Source: Flavobacterium sp.
GTDB taxonomy: Bacteria > Bacteroidota > Bacteroidia > Flavobacteriales > Flavobacteriaceae
Assembly: GCA_023259675.1 (NCBI GenBank)
Contig: JALRGT010000026.1
Span: 1-42,258 of the forward strand
Direction of reading: 5' to 3'
Length of the DNA: 42,258 nt
Shown: positions 14,605 through 23,844 of the stretch, piece after piece
Position numbering within the stretch: the stretch's first letter is position 1
Layout of the letters: the number at the start of each line of letters is the position of its first letter
Translations under genes and position numbers: made by a program
Notes under the pieces: model-generated
Told to the model about the DNA's origin: nothing
What the model saw: only the letters and a program-made list of their open reading frames with translations
Database searches by the model: none

Positions 14605-16377
14605 ATGGAAATCTATCATTCGAAAAGTAAAAAACACCTCGAGGAATTAAATTATATTAAGAAAAAATACAATACTATCAGCTGGTTCAGACTGTTGTGT
14701 GTTGTGTTTTTTTTTATTTCAATATATTATTATATTAAAAATAGTAATCCTTTCTACTCCGTTTTGGCGGCTGTATTTTTCTTTGCCTTTATTCTTTTAA
14801 TGCGTTTCCATTCCAAATTACTTTTCAAGAGAAAAATAACCGAAGCACTTTTGGACATCAACAACAAAGAATTGGATTATTTAGAAAAACAGAAAATTCC
14901 ATTTGAAAACGGTCTTGAATTTAATGATTTCCATCATCCGTATGCCTATGATTTGGATATTTTCGGAGAACACTCCTTATTTCAAAATTTAAACAGAACC
15001 GCGACATTTATAGGGAAGAAAACATTGGCTAAACAATGTTTAACCCTTTTGTCCAATGAGGAAATTCTACGCAATCATCAAGCGATTGAAGAATTGACCG
15101 CCAAACTGGATTGGCGTCAGGAGTTTTTGGCTTTGGGCAAAATCAGTCAAGACGATCAATCGAGTTATAAAACGTTATTGCAATGGAGTAAATTTGACAG
15201 TGAGCCAATAACCAAAGCGAATATATGGATTTCGAAACTTTCTCCTGTTTTGCTTTTAGTTGTTTTTTTAGGTTATTGGATAACTTCAAATACTCTATTT
15301 TTAAACATTTTTGGACTATTGTTTGTTTTTAATTTGGCTTTTTTAGGCAAGTTTATGAAACGCATTCAAATCGAAATTGCTAATTCATCCAATATTTCAA
15401 AAATTATTAGTCAGTATGGTCTTTTGATGAAAAAGATAGAAGAGGAATCTTTTCAATCTGAAAAATTAATTGATTTACAACAACAACTCACTTTGAAAAA
15501 AGAGAATGCGAGTGTTCATTTCAAACAATTAGCTGTGTTGTTTTCCTATATGGACAGTATTGGGAATCTTGTAACTACCATTCTTTTCAACGGAACTTTT
15601 CTGTTTAATGTGCACGTCTTAAAATCCCTGATTGTATGGAAAAATGAGCATGCCAAAGCACTTGAAGATTGGATGGAAGTAATTGGCGAATTTGAAATGC
15701 TCAATAGCTTAGCGAATTTATCGTATAATAATCCAAAATTTGTCTTTCCTGAATTAAATACAAACTATGAAATTTCCTTTTCAGAATTGAGTCATCCGTT
15801 ACTCAATGCAAAAAATAGGGTAGGGAATGATATGGATTTTCAACCGCAATCTTTCGTGATTTTGACGGGATCCAATATGTCGGGTAAAAGTACATTTTTG
15901 AGAACTCTGGGAATCAACATGGTTTTAACTGGAATGGGAGCGCCAGTATGCGCCACAATGGGCAATGTGCATCCTTTACCAGTTTTAGTTTCGATGCGAT
16001 TATCCGACTCTTTATCGGATAGTGAATCTTACTTTTTCGCCGAAATTAAGCGTTTGAAACAAATTATGGACGAACTGGAAAAAGGTCCCGCATTTGTTTT
16101 GTTGGATGAAATTCTAAGAGGAACCAATTCAGATGACAAACGAAACGGTACCATTGAAGTGGTGAAAAAAATTATTGCCAAGAAAGCAATTGGAGCCATC
16201 GCTACCCATGATATCGAAGTGTGTTTGACGACCAATGATTTCCCGGAACTATTAATCAATAAATGTTTTGAAGTCGAAATACAAAATGACGAGTTGCATT
16301 TTGATTATAAACTACGAGACGGAATATGTAAAAATAAAAGCGCTACTTTTTTGATGAAAAAAATGGGAGTGATTTAA
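14605..16377 (+). CDS. Membrane-anchored MutS-like ATPase
   Basis: A 590-residue protein with the C-terminal MutS ATPase domain: Walker A TGSNMSGKSTFLRTLG (about 421-436), the Q/S-loop region RLSDSLSDSESYFFAEIKRL, Walker B FVLLDEILRGTNSDDK (about 497-512) and the THD motif ATHDIEV. The mismatch-recognition N-terminal domains of true MutS are absent. Instead, hydrophobic segments at about 28-45, 49-66 and 210-245 predict a membrane protein. This is a Bacteroidota MutS-related family often labelled as DNA mismatch repair protein, but mismatch recognition is not supported by the sequence; its job is unknown. It stands alone between the universal stress genes and the receptor operon that converges on it. 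Confidence 0.88.
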   Translation: MEIYHSKSKKHLEELNYIKKKYNTISWFRLLCVVFFFISIYYYIKNSNPFYSVLAAVFFFAFILLMRFHSKLLFKRKITEALLDINNKELDYLEKQKIPFENGLEFNDFHHPYAYDLDIFGEHSLFQNLNRTATFIGKKTLAKQCLTLLSNEEILRNHQAIEELTAKLDWRQEFLALGKISQDDQSSYKTLLQWSKFDSEPITKANIWISKLSPVLLLVVFLGYWITSNTLFLNIFGLLFVFNLAFLGKFMKRIQIEIANSSNISKIISQYGLLMKKIEEESFQSEKLIDLQQQLTLKKENASVHFKQLAVLFSYMDSIGNLVTTILFNGTFLFNVHVLKSLIVWKNEHAKALEDWMEVIGEFEMLNSLANLSYNNPKFVFPELNTNYEISFSELSHPLLNAKNRVGNDMDFQPQSFVILTGSNMSGKSTFLRTLGINMVLTGMGAPVCATMGNVHPLPVLVSMRLSDSLSDSESYFFAEIKRLKQIMDELEKGPAFVLLDEILRGTNSDDKRNGTIEVVKKIIAKKAIGAIATHDIEVCLTTNDFPELLINKCFEVEIQNDELHFDYKLRDGICKNKSATFLMKKMGVI

Positions 16378-16397
16378 AGTAAATGTGATTTATTGCA

Positions 16398-18929
16398 TTA
16401 AAAATTCACCCTGAAGTTCACATTTGGGGTCATTCCAAGGGATTTATTGTCCACTTTTATTGTTGTATTTGAGTCGTCGGGATTAACTTTATAATAACGA
16501 TTGATTACGTTGTCTTCGTTGGATAAATTGATTACACCGGCGCGAAATATTCCTTTTATCCCTGTTGCAAAATTAAAGGAATAGCTAAAGGAAGCATCCA
16601 ATCGCATGAAATCATCCAGATTCTGACTGTTTGGAGAATCATAATTTACCATGGTATAATTGCCATTTTTTACCGTTTCGTTTCCTTCCAGAGGAATGGT
16701 ATAAGGTTGTCCGTTTCTCCAAATTCCGCCCACAGAAAGCTTGAGGTTTTTGATAATATCGTAATTAAAACCCAATGAAACGGAATGCCTAATATCTACA
16801 TTGTTTGGAAAAGTGGAAGGCGTGAAACTATCAAACTCATAATCGTTTATGCTGAAAGTATAACTTAACCAAGTGCTGTATTTTCCCGATGTTTTATTGG
16901 CCAAAAATTCAATTCCCTTAGCTGTATAACTTCCATGTGCTTTTTTGTATTGGAAATTATTGTAGAATCCTTGATTGGATGCCGTGATACCATTCACTAT
17001 TTTGTAAAACCCCGTGAGGTCAATATTCAGTTTGTCTTTTTTGAATTCGACTCCAAATGAACCTTGTTTGCTTGTAGCTATAGGAATACTTTCGTTATTG
17101 ACCAATACCCAACGTCTTTTTTCGACTCCCAGAAAATCATCTTCAAAATCAATAATTTGTGTTGCGGTTTGATTTTTGAATTCACCTTCCAATTTTAAGG
17201 CAAATAGATTCGATACTTGTTGTCTAATATTTATTCGGGGTTCCAACAGTAATTTTTCAAATTTTTGAAAATAATTCAGACGGAAACCAATTCTCAAATA
17301 GGTGTCGTTTTGATGGTATTCCCCTTCGGTAAACAATCCGTGATTGTCCAATACACTTTTCTTTGTACTGGAGTAAGATGGAGCACTAACCGTAGTCTGG
17401 TTGAGCATTCCGGTTTCATTAAATTCATATCCCGCCAATAAGTTTAGGTAATCTGTAACTTTGTAATGTGTGTTTAATTTTATACCCGTTTCCAAAACTT
17501 CGTTGGCTTCGGTTTGTCTTTGATCTGTTTCCACTCTATAATCACTGGCGTCGATATTGTATTTGGAAAAGTAAGAGATGAGTTTGGTGCTGAATTTAGC
17601 ACTCCATTGTGCATTCCAATTGCCACCGAACCCAATATTCTTTTGCGAAAGCGTACTGGATTTGGTTTCGGAATTGTTGTTGTTTACATTGTATTCGGTA
17701 TAATCCAAAGCATTATTGATACCAATAAGATTGGCTCTGAATTGGTGTTTTTCATTCAAATCAAAAAGGATTTTGGCGGTATAATCGTAAAAGTAAAAAT
17801 CGGAGTTGGTATTGTTTTGACGACTGTCAGCGTTAATCTCACTATCCTGAAAACTTCTTTTATAATAGTTCGTAAACGTTGGTGTATTGAAAATATCGGT
17901 TATGGAGCGTCTACCAGAAATGTCGACTTCCAAATTTTCAGCTAACGGAATGGCCAAAAAAGCATCAGCATTGATTAGATTAATACCTGCGCCGCCTGAA
18001 ATGGTATTATTGACTTTATCGTTCGTAAACATATTAATGGTGCTGGAAACGCCATCACTATATTCGGCACTGGTTCCGTTTTTGGTAACAATTACTTTAT
18101 TGGTCAGATTAGGATTGTAAGCAGATATCAGTCCAAAAAAGTGACCCGAATGATACATTTTGATGTTATCCCAAATCATTAAGTTTTGGTCGTTTGTGCC
18201 TCCGCGAACATTGATATTGGCAATGCTTTCATTGGTGCTTTCCACACCGGGTAAAGCCTGTATGGATTGTAAAATATCAGGCTCAATTAATCCGGGTAAG
18301 ATTCCGAATTTTTTGGTGTTTAATACGGTACTTCCATCAAAGTATTTTTGTAAACCGGGAGTTAAATAGACCTTTATCAAAACTGGATTCAGTTCCTCAT
18401 TGCTTGTTTTTAATGCTATTTCTTTACAGTTATTTTGAGTAGAGAATAATTCATTGGCATTGAATTGTCTGGATTCATAACCCAAATAGCTTATCGAAAT
18501 AGTGGCATTTGCAGGAACATCGGAAAAATTGAAAACTCCTTTTTTATTGGTAATGGCATTCTGATTGTCGACCGTTACAAAAGCACCTGTTAACGGTGTT
18601 CCTGTATCTTCCGAAAGCACAAAACCACAAATTGGAATTGTTTTGTTAAGGACCGAAACGGTAACATAACGGTTATCTAAAGCTTTAAAATTCAAAAGAA
18701 CTTTAGCGTTTAGGTAATCAATGGTTTCTTGTAAAGTAAGTGTACTTAGCGGTTTTTCAATAGAAATCGCGGTAACATCTTCAACTGCATAGGAGAATTT
18801 TACATTGAACTGTTTTTCAATTGTGCTTATAATTCCGGTTAGAGGGACTTTATCATTGCTTTTCTGGGCATAGCCTATCCAGCTTATGCCTAATAAGAAA
18901 TAAAGGATCCATCTATTATTGAACTCCAT
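16398..18929 (-). CDS. TonB-dependent outer-membrane receptor with STN signalling domain
   Basis: An 843-residue protein. Order: signal peptide (ending WIGYAQ), secretin/TonB short N-terminal (STN) domain (about 30-95, LSTLTLQETIDYLNAK), a carboxypeptidase-regulatory-like domain (about 113-190, ISYLGYESRQF), plug (about 200-310, LPGVESTNESIANINVRGGT and MIWDNIKMYHSGHFFGLIS) and a 22-strand-type barrel ending in VNFRVNF. The STN domain together with the FecR and sigma genes upstream shows a transducing receptor that reports ligand binding to the anti-sigma factor. The start overlaps the fecR stop by 14 bases. No SusD-like partner is present, so glycan uptake is not indicated and the ligand is unknown. 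Confidence 0.92.
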   Translation of the reverse strand: MEFNNRWILYFLLGISWIGYAQKSNDKVPLTGIISTIEKQFNVKFSYAVEDVTAISIEKPLSTLTLQETIDYLNAKVLLNFKALDNRYVTVSVLNKTIPICGFVLSEDTGTPLTGAFVTVDNQNAITNKKGVFNFSDVPANATISISYLGYESRQFNANELFSTQNNCKEIALKTSNEELNPVLIKVYLTPGLQKYFDGSTVLNTKKFGILPGLIEPDILQSIQALPGVESTNESIANINVRGGTNDQNLMIWDNIKMYHSGHFFGLISAYNPNLTNKVIVTKNGTSAEYSDGVSSTINMFTNDKVNNTISGGAGINLINADAFLAIPLAENLEVDISGRRSITDIFNTPTFTNYYKRSFQDSEINADSRQNNTNSDFYFYDYTAKILFDLNEKHQFRANLIGINNALDYTEYNVNNNNSETKSSTLSQKNIGFGGNWNAQWSAKFSTKLISYFSKYNIDASDYRVETDQRQTEANEVLETGIKLNTHYKVTDYLNLLAGYEFNETGMLNQTTVSAPSYSSTKKSVLDNHGLFTEGEYHQNDTYLRIGFRLNYFQKFEKLLLEPRINIRQQVSNLFALKLEGEFKNQTATQIIDFEDDFLGVEKRRWVLVNNESIPIATSKQGSFGVEFKKDKLNIDLTGFYKIVNGITASNQGFYNNFQYKKAHGSYTAKGIEFLANKTSGKYSTWLSYTFSINDYEFDSFTPSTFPNNVDIRHSVSLGFNYDIIKNLKLSVGGIWRNGQPYTIPLEGNETVKNGNYTMVNYDSPNSQNLDDFMRLDASFSYSFNFATGIKGIFRAGVINLSNEDNVINRYYKVNPDDSNTTIKVDNKSLGMTPNVNFRVNF

Positions 18930-19830
18930 AGTTGTAAAATATAATGGTTTTGCCTTCTATTTTGTAACTGAGTTTAAGTGGAATGGTAATCGCATCCAAC
19001 GCAATTTTTTGATTGTTATGAGTGAAACTTCCGGTGAATAATTTTGAAGTGTCAACTCCTTCTGTTTTAATTTTAATATCATATTGACGTTCTAATTCTG
19101 CTATAACCTGATCGAGCGGAATACGATCAAAGCTCGATTCCTGTTGCATCCACGAAGGATTTTTTGCATTGAAATCAGGAACGGCTTCGATACGATTATT
19201 AATCAATCGGAAGGTTTTTCCGGGTGGTAATTTTACGGTTTCCTTGTTATGGGTTACACTCACCAATCCCTCATAACAATTCACTTCAAAATAATTTTTT
19301 CGTTGTTTTACGTTAAAATGGGTTCCCAGTACCTGAACGATCCCATCGGCAGTTTTTACACTAAAGGTTTGTCCTTTTTTTACCTGAAAATAAGCTTCTC
19401 CTTCTAAAGTTAAAGATCTTTTATCATCCCATTTTTTTTCATTGAAAGTTATTTTGGATGCCGCATTCATTAGTACTTCAGAATCGTCTGGAAGGTGGAA
19501 TGTTTTGGTTTGCGCTATTTGGGTTTCAAAAGTGGTTGGGGTATTATAAAACAAGAAATAGGCACTGGTTAACAAAACAACCAATACGGCAGCTATTCTA
19601 TAAAGTGTTCTAAAGTTTAGTGTTCTAACTTTGGTTTCCTTTTTAGATTTACTTCTGGCGTTAAAAGCGGCTAATGCTTCTTCGGGATTCACTTTTGGTG
19701 TTTGAAAGTGAGAGGAATAATGAGCAATTTTTTCCAGCGTATCCATTCCTTCCACCTGTTTCAAATCTTCAATTTCTTGACTTGAAAGTTCCCCATTGAG
19801 CCATTTTAATATTTCTTTCTCGTTTTTCAT
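18916..19830 (-). CDS. FecR-family anti-sigma factor / transducer
   Basis: A 304-residue inner-membrane protein. A short cytoplasmic N-terminal part (MKNEKEILKWLNGELSSQEI) precedes one membrane span (about 77-96, RIAAVLVVLLTSAYFLFY). The periplasmic FecR domain follows (FHLPDDSEVLMNAASKITFN, GEAYFQVKKGQTFSV, VLGTHFNVK, CYEGLVSV) and a DUF4974-type C-terminal domain (FDRIPLDQVIAELERQYDIK). It passes the signal from the receptor STN domain to the ECF sigma factor encoded 61 bases upstream. The order sigma-FecR-receptor is the standard transducing operon of Bacteroidota. Confidence 0.95.
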   Translation of the reverse strand: MKNEKEILKWLNGELSSQEIEDLKQVEGMDTLEKIAHYSSHFQTPKVNPEEALAAFNARSKSKKETKVRTLNFRTLYRIAAVLVVLLTSAYFLFYNTPTTFETQIAQTKTFHLPDDSEVLMNAASKITFNEKKWDDKRSLTLEGEAYFQVKKGQTFSVKTADGIVQVLGTHFNVKQRKNYFEVNCYEGLVSVTHNKETVKLPPGKTFRLINNRIEAVPDFNAKNPSWMQQESSFDRIPLDQVIAELERQYDIKIKTEGVDTSKLFTGSFTHNNQKIALDAITIPLKLSYKIEGKTIIFYNYGVQ

Positions 19831-19891
19831 TTTGAACTTCTATAATAGTAAGACAACTCATCATGGAATTACCCTACTAGGAATCAATAAA

Positions 19892-20407
19892 TTATATGTT
19901 TTCTATTTGTGCCTTTAATATTTTTAGCGCTCCAGACATCCTTTTTTCCACTGCTTTTTGTGAAATATCCAGTAACTCGGCAATTTCCTTGTATTTTTTG
20001 CCGTCAATTCGATTCATTAAAAACACTTCGCGTTGCGCTTCTGTTAGGGAAGCTATCGCATTTTGAAGTTTCTGCTTGAACTCTTCTTCTTCCAATAAGT
20101 ATTGCGGACTTTGATTGGTAATGTCCAGATTGGGAGTTTCTTTGGCGTAAGCCATAACTACCTTTTTATGCTTTATTGAATTTAAGAATAAATTATTTAC
20201 TGTAGTCAGTAAATACGTCTTGACTTTATTGAAATCAATTTTAGAGCAATTCTCCCATATTTTCGTAAAGGCATCTTGTACTAAATCTAAAGCAGCGTCA
20301 CTATCCCCACATTTATAATATGCAAAATTAGTGGCCGATTGTACGTTTTTGATGTAAAATTGATTAAAGTGATTTTCCTCACAAAGATTATTTTTATCGT
20401 GGCTCAT
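19892..20407 (-). CDS. ECF RNA polymerase sigma factor
   Basis: A 171-residue sigma-70 family protein of ECF type. Region 2 is at about 15-80 (YYKCGDSDAALDLVQDAFTK, IWENCSKIDFNKVKTYLLTT) and region 4 at about 110-165 (ASLTEAQREVFLMNRIDGKK, YKEIAELLDISQKAVEKRMS). It directs transcription of the linked receptor operon, and perhaps others, when released by FecR. The upstream region to 20737 is shared with the divergent lipoprotein gene. Confidence 0.95.
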   Translation of the reverse strand: MSHDKNNLCEENHFNQFYIKNVQSATNFAYYKCGDSDAALDLVQDAFTKIWENCSKIDFNKVKTYLLTTVNNLFLNSIKHKKVVMAYAKETPNLDITNQSPQYLLEEEEFKQKLQNAIASLTEAQREVFLMNRIDGKKYKEIAELLDISQKAVEKRMSGALKILKAQIENI

Positions 20408-20737
20408 TTAGGGTCAATTCTTTTTATCGTAGGTTGTAAAAGTAATTTTTTTTTTAATAAGGTATTAATGATAGTTTAAAAAGTCCTCTAATAGCTGTTT
20501 TGTAAAATATTTTAATTTTTTTTAAATGAATTTAGATATAGTTATTTTTGTTATTAAAATAATGTAATTCAGGTGTTTATGTTTAATGATGTTGTGGTTT
20601 TAAGAAAATGAAAGGCGTGTTTTATTAAATTTTTTTATTTTTTCTAAAATTTAGACTGGGGTAAAAGTAATGTTGGTTGTCTTACTGATAGAAAGGCGAT
20701 AAACAACTTTGCCTAAAGAGATAAAAAAACATTAAAT
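20408..20737. other. Divergent intergenic region between the ECF sigma operon and the lipoprotein cluster
   Basis: 330 bases, very AT-rich, without an ORF worth calling. A TTTG at 20708-20711 and TAAATTTG at 20733-20740 (21 bases apart) form a possible Bacteroidota promoter for the rightward genes; its -7 box ends 6 bases before the ATG at 20747. The leftward promoter for the sigma factor is not evident. Confidence 0.5.
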
Positions 20738-20746
20738 TTGAAAATT

Positions 20747-21790
20747 ATGAAAAAGTTAAGAATTATTACAGGAATTGCATTGATGTCAATATTAGGTTTT
20801 ACTTCATGTCAAAGTGAAGTGGATGATGTACAAGGTCAAAATCCAAATACGAACAATGCGAACTCAACAACTGCCAATAACCTAAAACGAACTTCCATGT
20901 ATGATGGTTCATTTGATGATTTTATTGATGGTGCCTCTTGTTCGTCAATAGTGTTGCCGGCTGTAGCAAAAGTAAATGGCTTTCAGGTTTCTATTTTAAG
21001 CCAATTGGATTACCAACAAGTTATTTCTATTTTGGGTCAGTTTAATAATGATCAAGATTCAGTGGTATTACAATTTCCTTTAAAGGTTAAAATGAGTGAC
21101 TACACAACAGTTACCGTTAATAATCAAACGGAATACAATACCATTCTTAATGCATGTGCTTCTGCAGAGTCTTCTGGTGAGGATGCTATTTCTTCGGTAG
21201 ATATTGATTTTCCAATCACGATTTTAACCTATAGTCTAAGCTTAGAACAAACGGGAAGTATAGTTATTACATCCGAACAGCAATTATATACGTATATGTC
21301 TAATGTAAGCAGCACAGAATTGTTTTCGGTAAACTACCCAATAACTGTAACACTTATCGATGAAACAGAAACAACAGTTTCAAGTGATGTCGAATTTCAG
21401 GCAGCGATTAAAGCTTCCCTTCAAACCGAAGCTACAATGGATGAAGCCGTTGAAAATTCGGAAAAACTGGAAACAATTTTGGTGAATGGTAGTTTTAAAG
21501 TGCAATCTTTTGTGAGTGCAGGCGTAGATACAGCCAATAATTATAAAGATTATACGGTAGATTTTACCAATGATATGTCAATAAAAGTGCTGAATGTGCT
21601 AACAACAGCTGCGACAGGAACGTATGAAACGAGTTCAGAATTAGATGTATTTTTGAAGTTAAACTTTACCGGAAATGCTTCTTTCAGTTTATTGAATAAT
21701 ACCTGGAAAGTAACAAGTTTTAGTTCATCGTCTATTTCTTTACAAAGTACAACTAATGCTGCCGTAACATTAGTATTGAAACAAATATAA
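20747..21790 (+). CDS. Repeat-containing surface/periplasmic lipoprotein, function unknown
   Basis: A 347-residue protein with a lipoprotein signal (MKKLRIITGIALMSILGFTSC; lipobox GFTSC). I chose ATG 20747 rather than the TTG three codons earlier because MKKLR starts the signal and the TTG belongs to a likely -7 box. After a low-complexity Asn/Thr linker it shows two or three internal repeats of a beta-rich unit: VVLQFPLKVKMSDYTTVTVN, DIDFPITILTYSLSLE and SVNYPITVTLIDETETTVSS, each followed by a short helix. I do not recognise a named domain. It is the first of three plus-strand exported proteins next to the ECF/FecR/receptor operon. Confidence 0.85.
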   Translation: MKKLRIITGIALMSILGFTSCQSEVDDVQGQNPNTNNANSTTANNLKRTSMYDGSFDDFIDGASCSSIVLPAVAKVNGFQVSILSQLDYQQVISILGQFNNDQDSVVLQFPLKVKMSDYTTVTVNNQTEYNTILNACASAESSGEDAISSVDIDFPITILTYSLSLEQTGSIVITSEQQLYTYMSNVSSTELFSVNYPITVTLIDETETTVSSDVEFQAAIKASLQTEATMDEAVENSEKLETILVNGSFKVQSFVSAGVDTANNYKDYTVDFTNDMSIKVLNVLTTAATGTYETSSELDVFLKLNFTGNASFSLLNNTWKVTSFSSSSISLQSTTNAAVTLVLKQI

Positions 21791-21876
21791 AATATAGAAT
21801 AGAATGTTTCGTTTGAAATAACGGTTGTCGTTTACGGCAACTGTTATTTAATAATCAAAATTCATAAAAGGAAAAA

Positions 21877-22656
21877 ATGAAAAAAATAATTGCAGCTTTA
21901 ATAATGGTTTTTGCCTTAACGGTTTCTTGCTCAAAACAAGATGATGGGGGAGATGTTTCTGTAGACGGAAATTCAGTTTTGAACAATAAGAAATCCACCG
22001 GAAGTTCCTCTCATGATTTATTGTCCGATGACACTTATAAGAGCATAATTGTTGAAGTGGTATTTGTGCAAGGATACGAGCCCACGACGGCTGCAATAAA
22101 TAATTTTGTCACTTTTCTTAATGAAATAGTGAAGAAGCCACAGGGAATCACTGTTGTAAAAAGAGCCATTGCTTCACCTGGAAAAGCAACTTTTACCAAT
22201 GAAGAAATTGCAAAAATTGAGGATGACAACAGAATCAAATACAATACTTCAAATCAAATTGCAGTTTGGGCATTTTTTGCAGATGGTGAATCGGCAAATA
22301 ACACCACTGACGGAGTAGTTCTGGGAACGGCCTATAGAAATACTTCTTTTGTGATTTATGAAAAAACCATTCAAGGCTTAAGTGGCGGAAGTCCTTTTCA
22401 ACCTAGTAGGAGTTTATTGGAAACAACTGTGATTACACATGAGTTTGGACATATACTCGGGTTGACTAATTTAGGGGCAAAGTTGCAAAGCGATCATGAA
22501 GATACAGAACATGCAAAACATTGTAACGTTGAGAGTTGTTTGATGTATTGGTCTGCAGAAACAGGAAGTGGAATCGCGAATATGATTTCGGGCTCAACAG
22601 CTCCTAAGCTGGATGCTCAGTGTCTAGCCGACCTTAAAGCAAATGGCGGCAAGTAA
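21877..22656 (+). CDS. Metzincin-like zinc metalloprotease lipoprotein
   Basis: A 259-residue lipoprotein (signal MKKIIAALIMVFALTVSC, lipobox LTVSC). The zinc-binding motif is HEFGHILGLTN (188-198) and a probable Met-turn is CNVESCLMYW further on, so the fold is metzincin-like. The eleventh position of the motif, normally the third zinc ligand (His or Asp), is Asn198; a nearby SDHED or a later His (EHAKHC) could supply it instead. Cysteines at the CNVESC segment may form a disulphide that holds the Met-turn loop. It is expected on the outside of a membrane; substrate unknown. It sits 86 bp after the repeat lipoprotein and 38 bp before the barrel gene. Confidence 0.82.
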   Translation: MKKIIAALIMVFALTVSCSKQDDGGDVSVDGNSVLNNKKSTGSSSHDLLSDDTYKSIIVEVVFVQGYEPTTAAINNFVTFLNEIVKKPQGITVVKRAIASPGKATFTNEEIAKIEDDNRIKYNTSNQIAVWAFFADGESANNTTDGVVLGTAYRNTSFVIYEKTIQGLSGGSPFQPSRSLLETTVITHEFGHILGLTNLGAKLQSDHEDTEHAKHCNVESCLMYWSAETGSGIANMISGSTAPKLDAQCLADLKANGGK

Positions 22657-22694
22657 GAAAGTTTAATATTAATAATTGATTAAAATATAAAAAG

Positions 22695-23276
22695 ATGAAA
22701 ACGATATATTTAACAGCAGTTCTATTTTTTGGTATCATATCAACGATAAATGCGCAAGATAGTTCCTCTCATAAATATAATGGAGGGATTAAAGGAGGTT
22801 ATAATTTAGCCGCAGTGAGTTTTGATGGAGAAGGAGAAACAGATCAACGCCACGGGTTTCATATAGGGGTTTACGGAGAATCTTTCATTAGTGAAAGCGT
22901 ATCGATTCAAGCCGAATTGATGTATTCGCAACAAGGATACGAGATTAAAAACAGCAATGGGACATTTACCCAAAAATTGAATTATATCAATTTACCGCTA
23001 ATGCTAAAAGCCTATCCTACAGAGAATTTCTTTTTGGAAGCAGGACCGCAAATTGGGGTGGCCATAACACATAAAGAAGAATACGATGGATTGTTCAGTA
23101 GTTCTCAGGAGTTTACCCCTAATAATTTTGATTGGGGAATGAATTTTGGTGGTGGAATAAAAACTAATTCGGGGATTAGTTTAGGAGTGCGCTATCATTT
23201 AGGTTTAGGGGATATATATGACAGTGGAAAGGCTTTTAATCGTGTTTGGCAATTTTCGGTTGGAATCGATTTGTAG
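22695..23276 (+). CDS. Small outer-membrane beta-barrel protein (PorT-type)
   Basis: A 193-residue protein with signal peptide (MKTIYLTAVLFFGIISTINAQ) and an eight-strand-type barrel: GGIKGGYNLAAVSFDGEGET, HIGVYGESFISESVSIQAEL, LNYINLPLMLKAYPTENFFL, GPQIGVAITHKE, NFGGGIKTNSGISLGVRYHL and a final WQFSVGIDL. This matches the outer-membrane beta-barrel/PorT-like domain common in Bacteroidota; function is unknown. It is the last gene of the three-gene cluster and is followed by a strong terminator. Confidence 0.88.
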   Translation: MKTIYLTAVLFFGIISTINAQDSSSHKYNGGIKGGYNLAAVSFDGEGETDQRHGFHIGVYGESFISESVSIQAELMYSQQGYEIKNSNGTFTQKLNYINLPLMLKAYPTENFFLEAGPQIGVAITHKEEYDGLFSSSQEFTPNNFDWGMNFGGGIKTNSGISLGVRYHLGLGDIYDSGKAFNRVWQFSVGIDL

Positions 23277-23331
23277 ATCGATATTTTGAAAAAATTGAGT
23301 TTTTCATAAAGTATATAAGTAATAAAGAATG

Positions 23332-23368
23332 GGGTTTGACTTTTTAATTAAAGTCAAACCCTTTTTTT
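23332..23368 (+). terminator. Rho-independent terminator of the lipoprotein/barrel cluster
   Basis: A perfect 12-bp stem GGGTTTGACTTT (23332-23343) with AAAGTCAAACCC (23350-23361), six-base loop and seven T. Confidence 0.93.
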
Positions 23369-23844
23369 ATTTCAAAAAATAACAAATCACTAGTAATAAG
23401 TATTTATAGGGTTTTGTTTCCTTGACTGATTGACTTCGTCTTTCTATTCTGGATTGACTTTGACGAAACAATTTTGGAAACATTTCTTAACTTTCTGTGA
23501 TGGCTAAATTAGCATGTTCAGACTACTGAATTAGGAATTTTAGCTTGTAAATTAGTATGATTCTAATATCTCTAAAACATATACAATGTATAAATTTTGG
23601 GGACTCTAATAAGAACTTAATGATGGTTTCAGTTTTTACGGTGTCTCTGTTTAAACAGCTTATATCTCATGATAAAGAGTAAGTTGAAAAGTGCTTATCT
23701 CTCACACCTTCTTCAGAGGGTAATTTTACGGATGCGCGTACTTGAATAGGCTTTTATCTAAGGTTTCGTAGCTCTTTTTCAGGAAGTTTTTTTTTATAGA
23801 GAATAAAACACCAACAATAGCGTTTTTAAAAACAAAACTATATT
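23369..23844. other. Long non-coding stretch before the stand-alone mreB
   Basis: 476 bases with no credible gene. At 23422-23444 it holds a 23-base string that recurs with two mismatches after mreB (24928-24950), which may mark the ends of an inserted segment. No -7 box of good quality was found near the mreB start. Confidence 0.5.
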
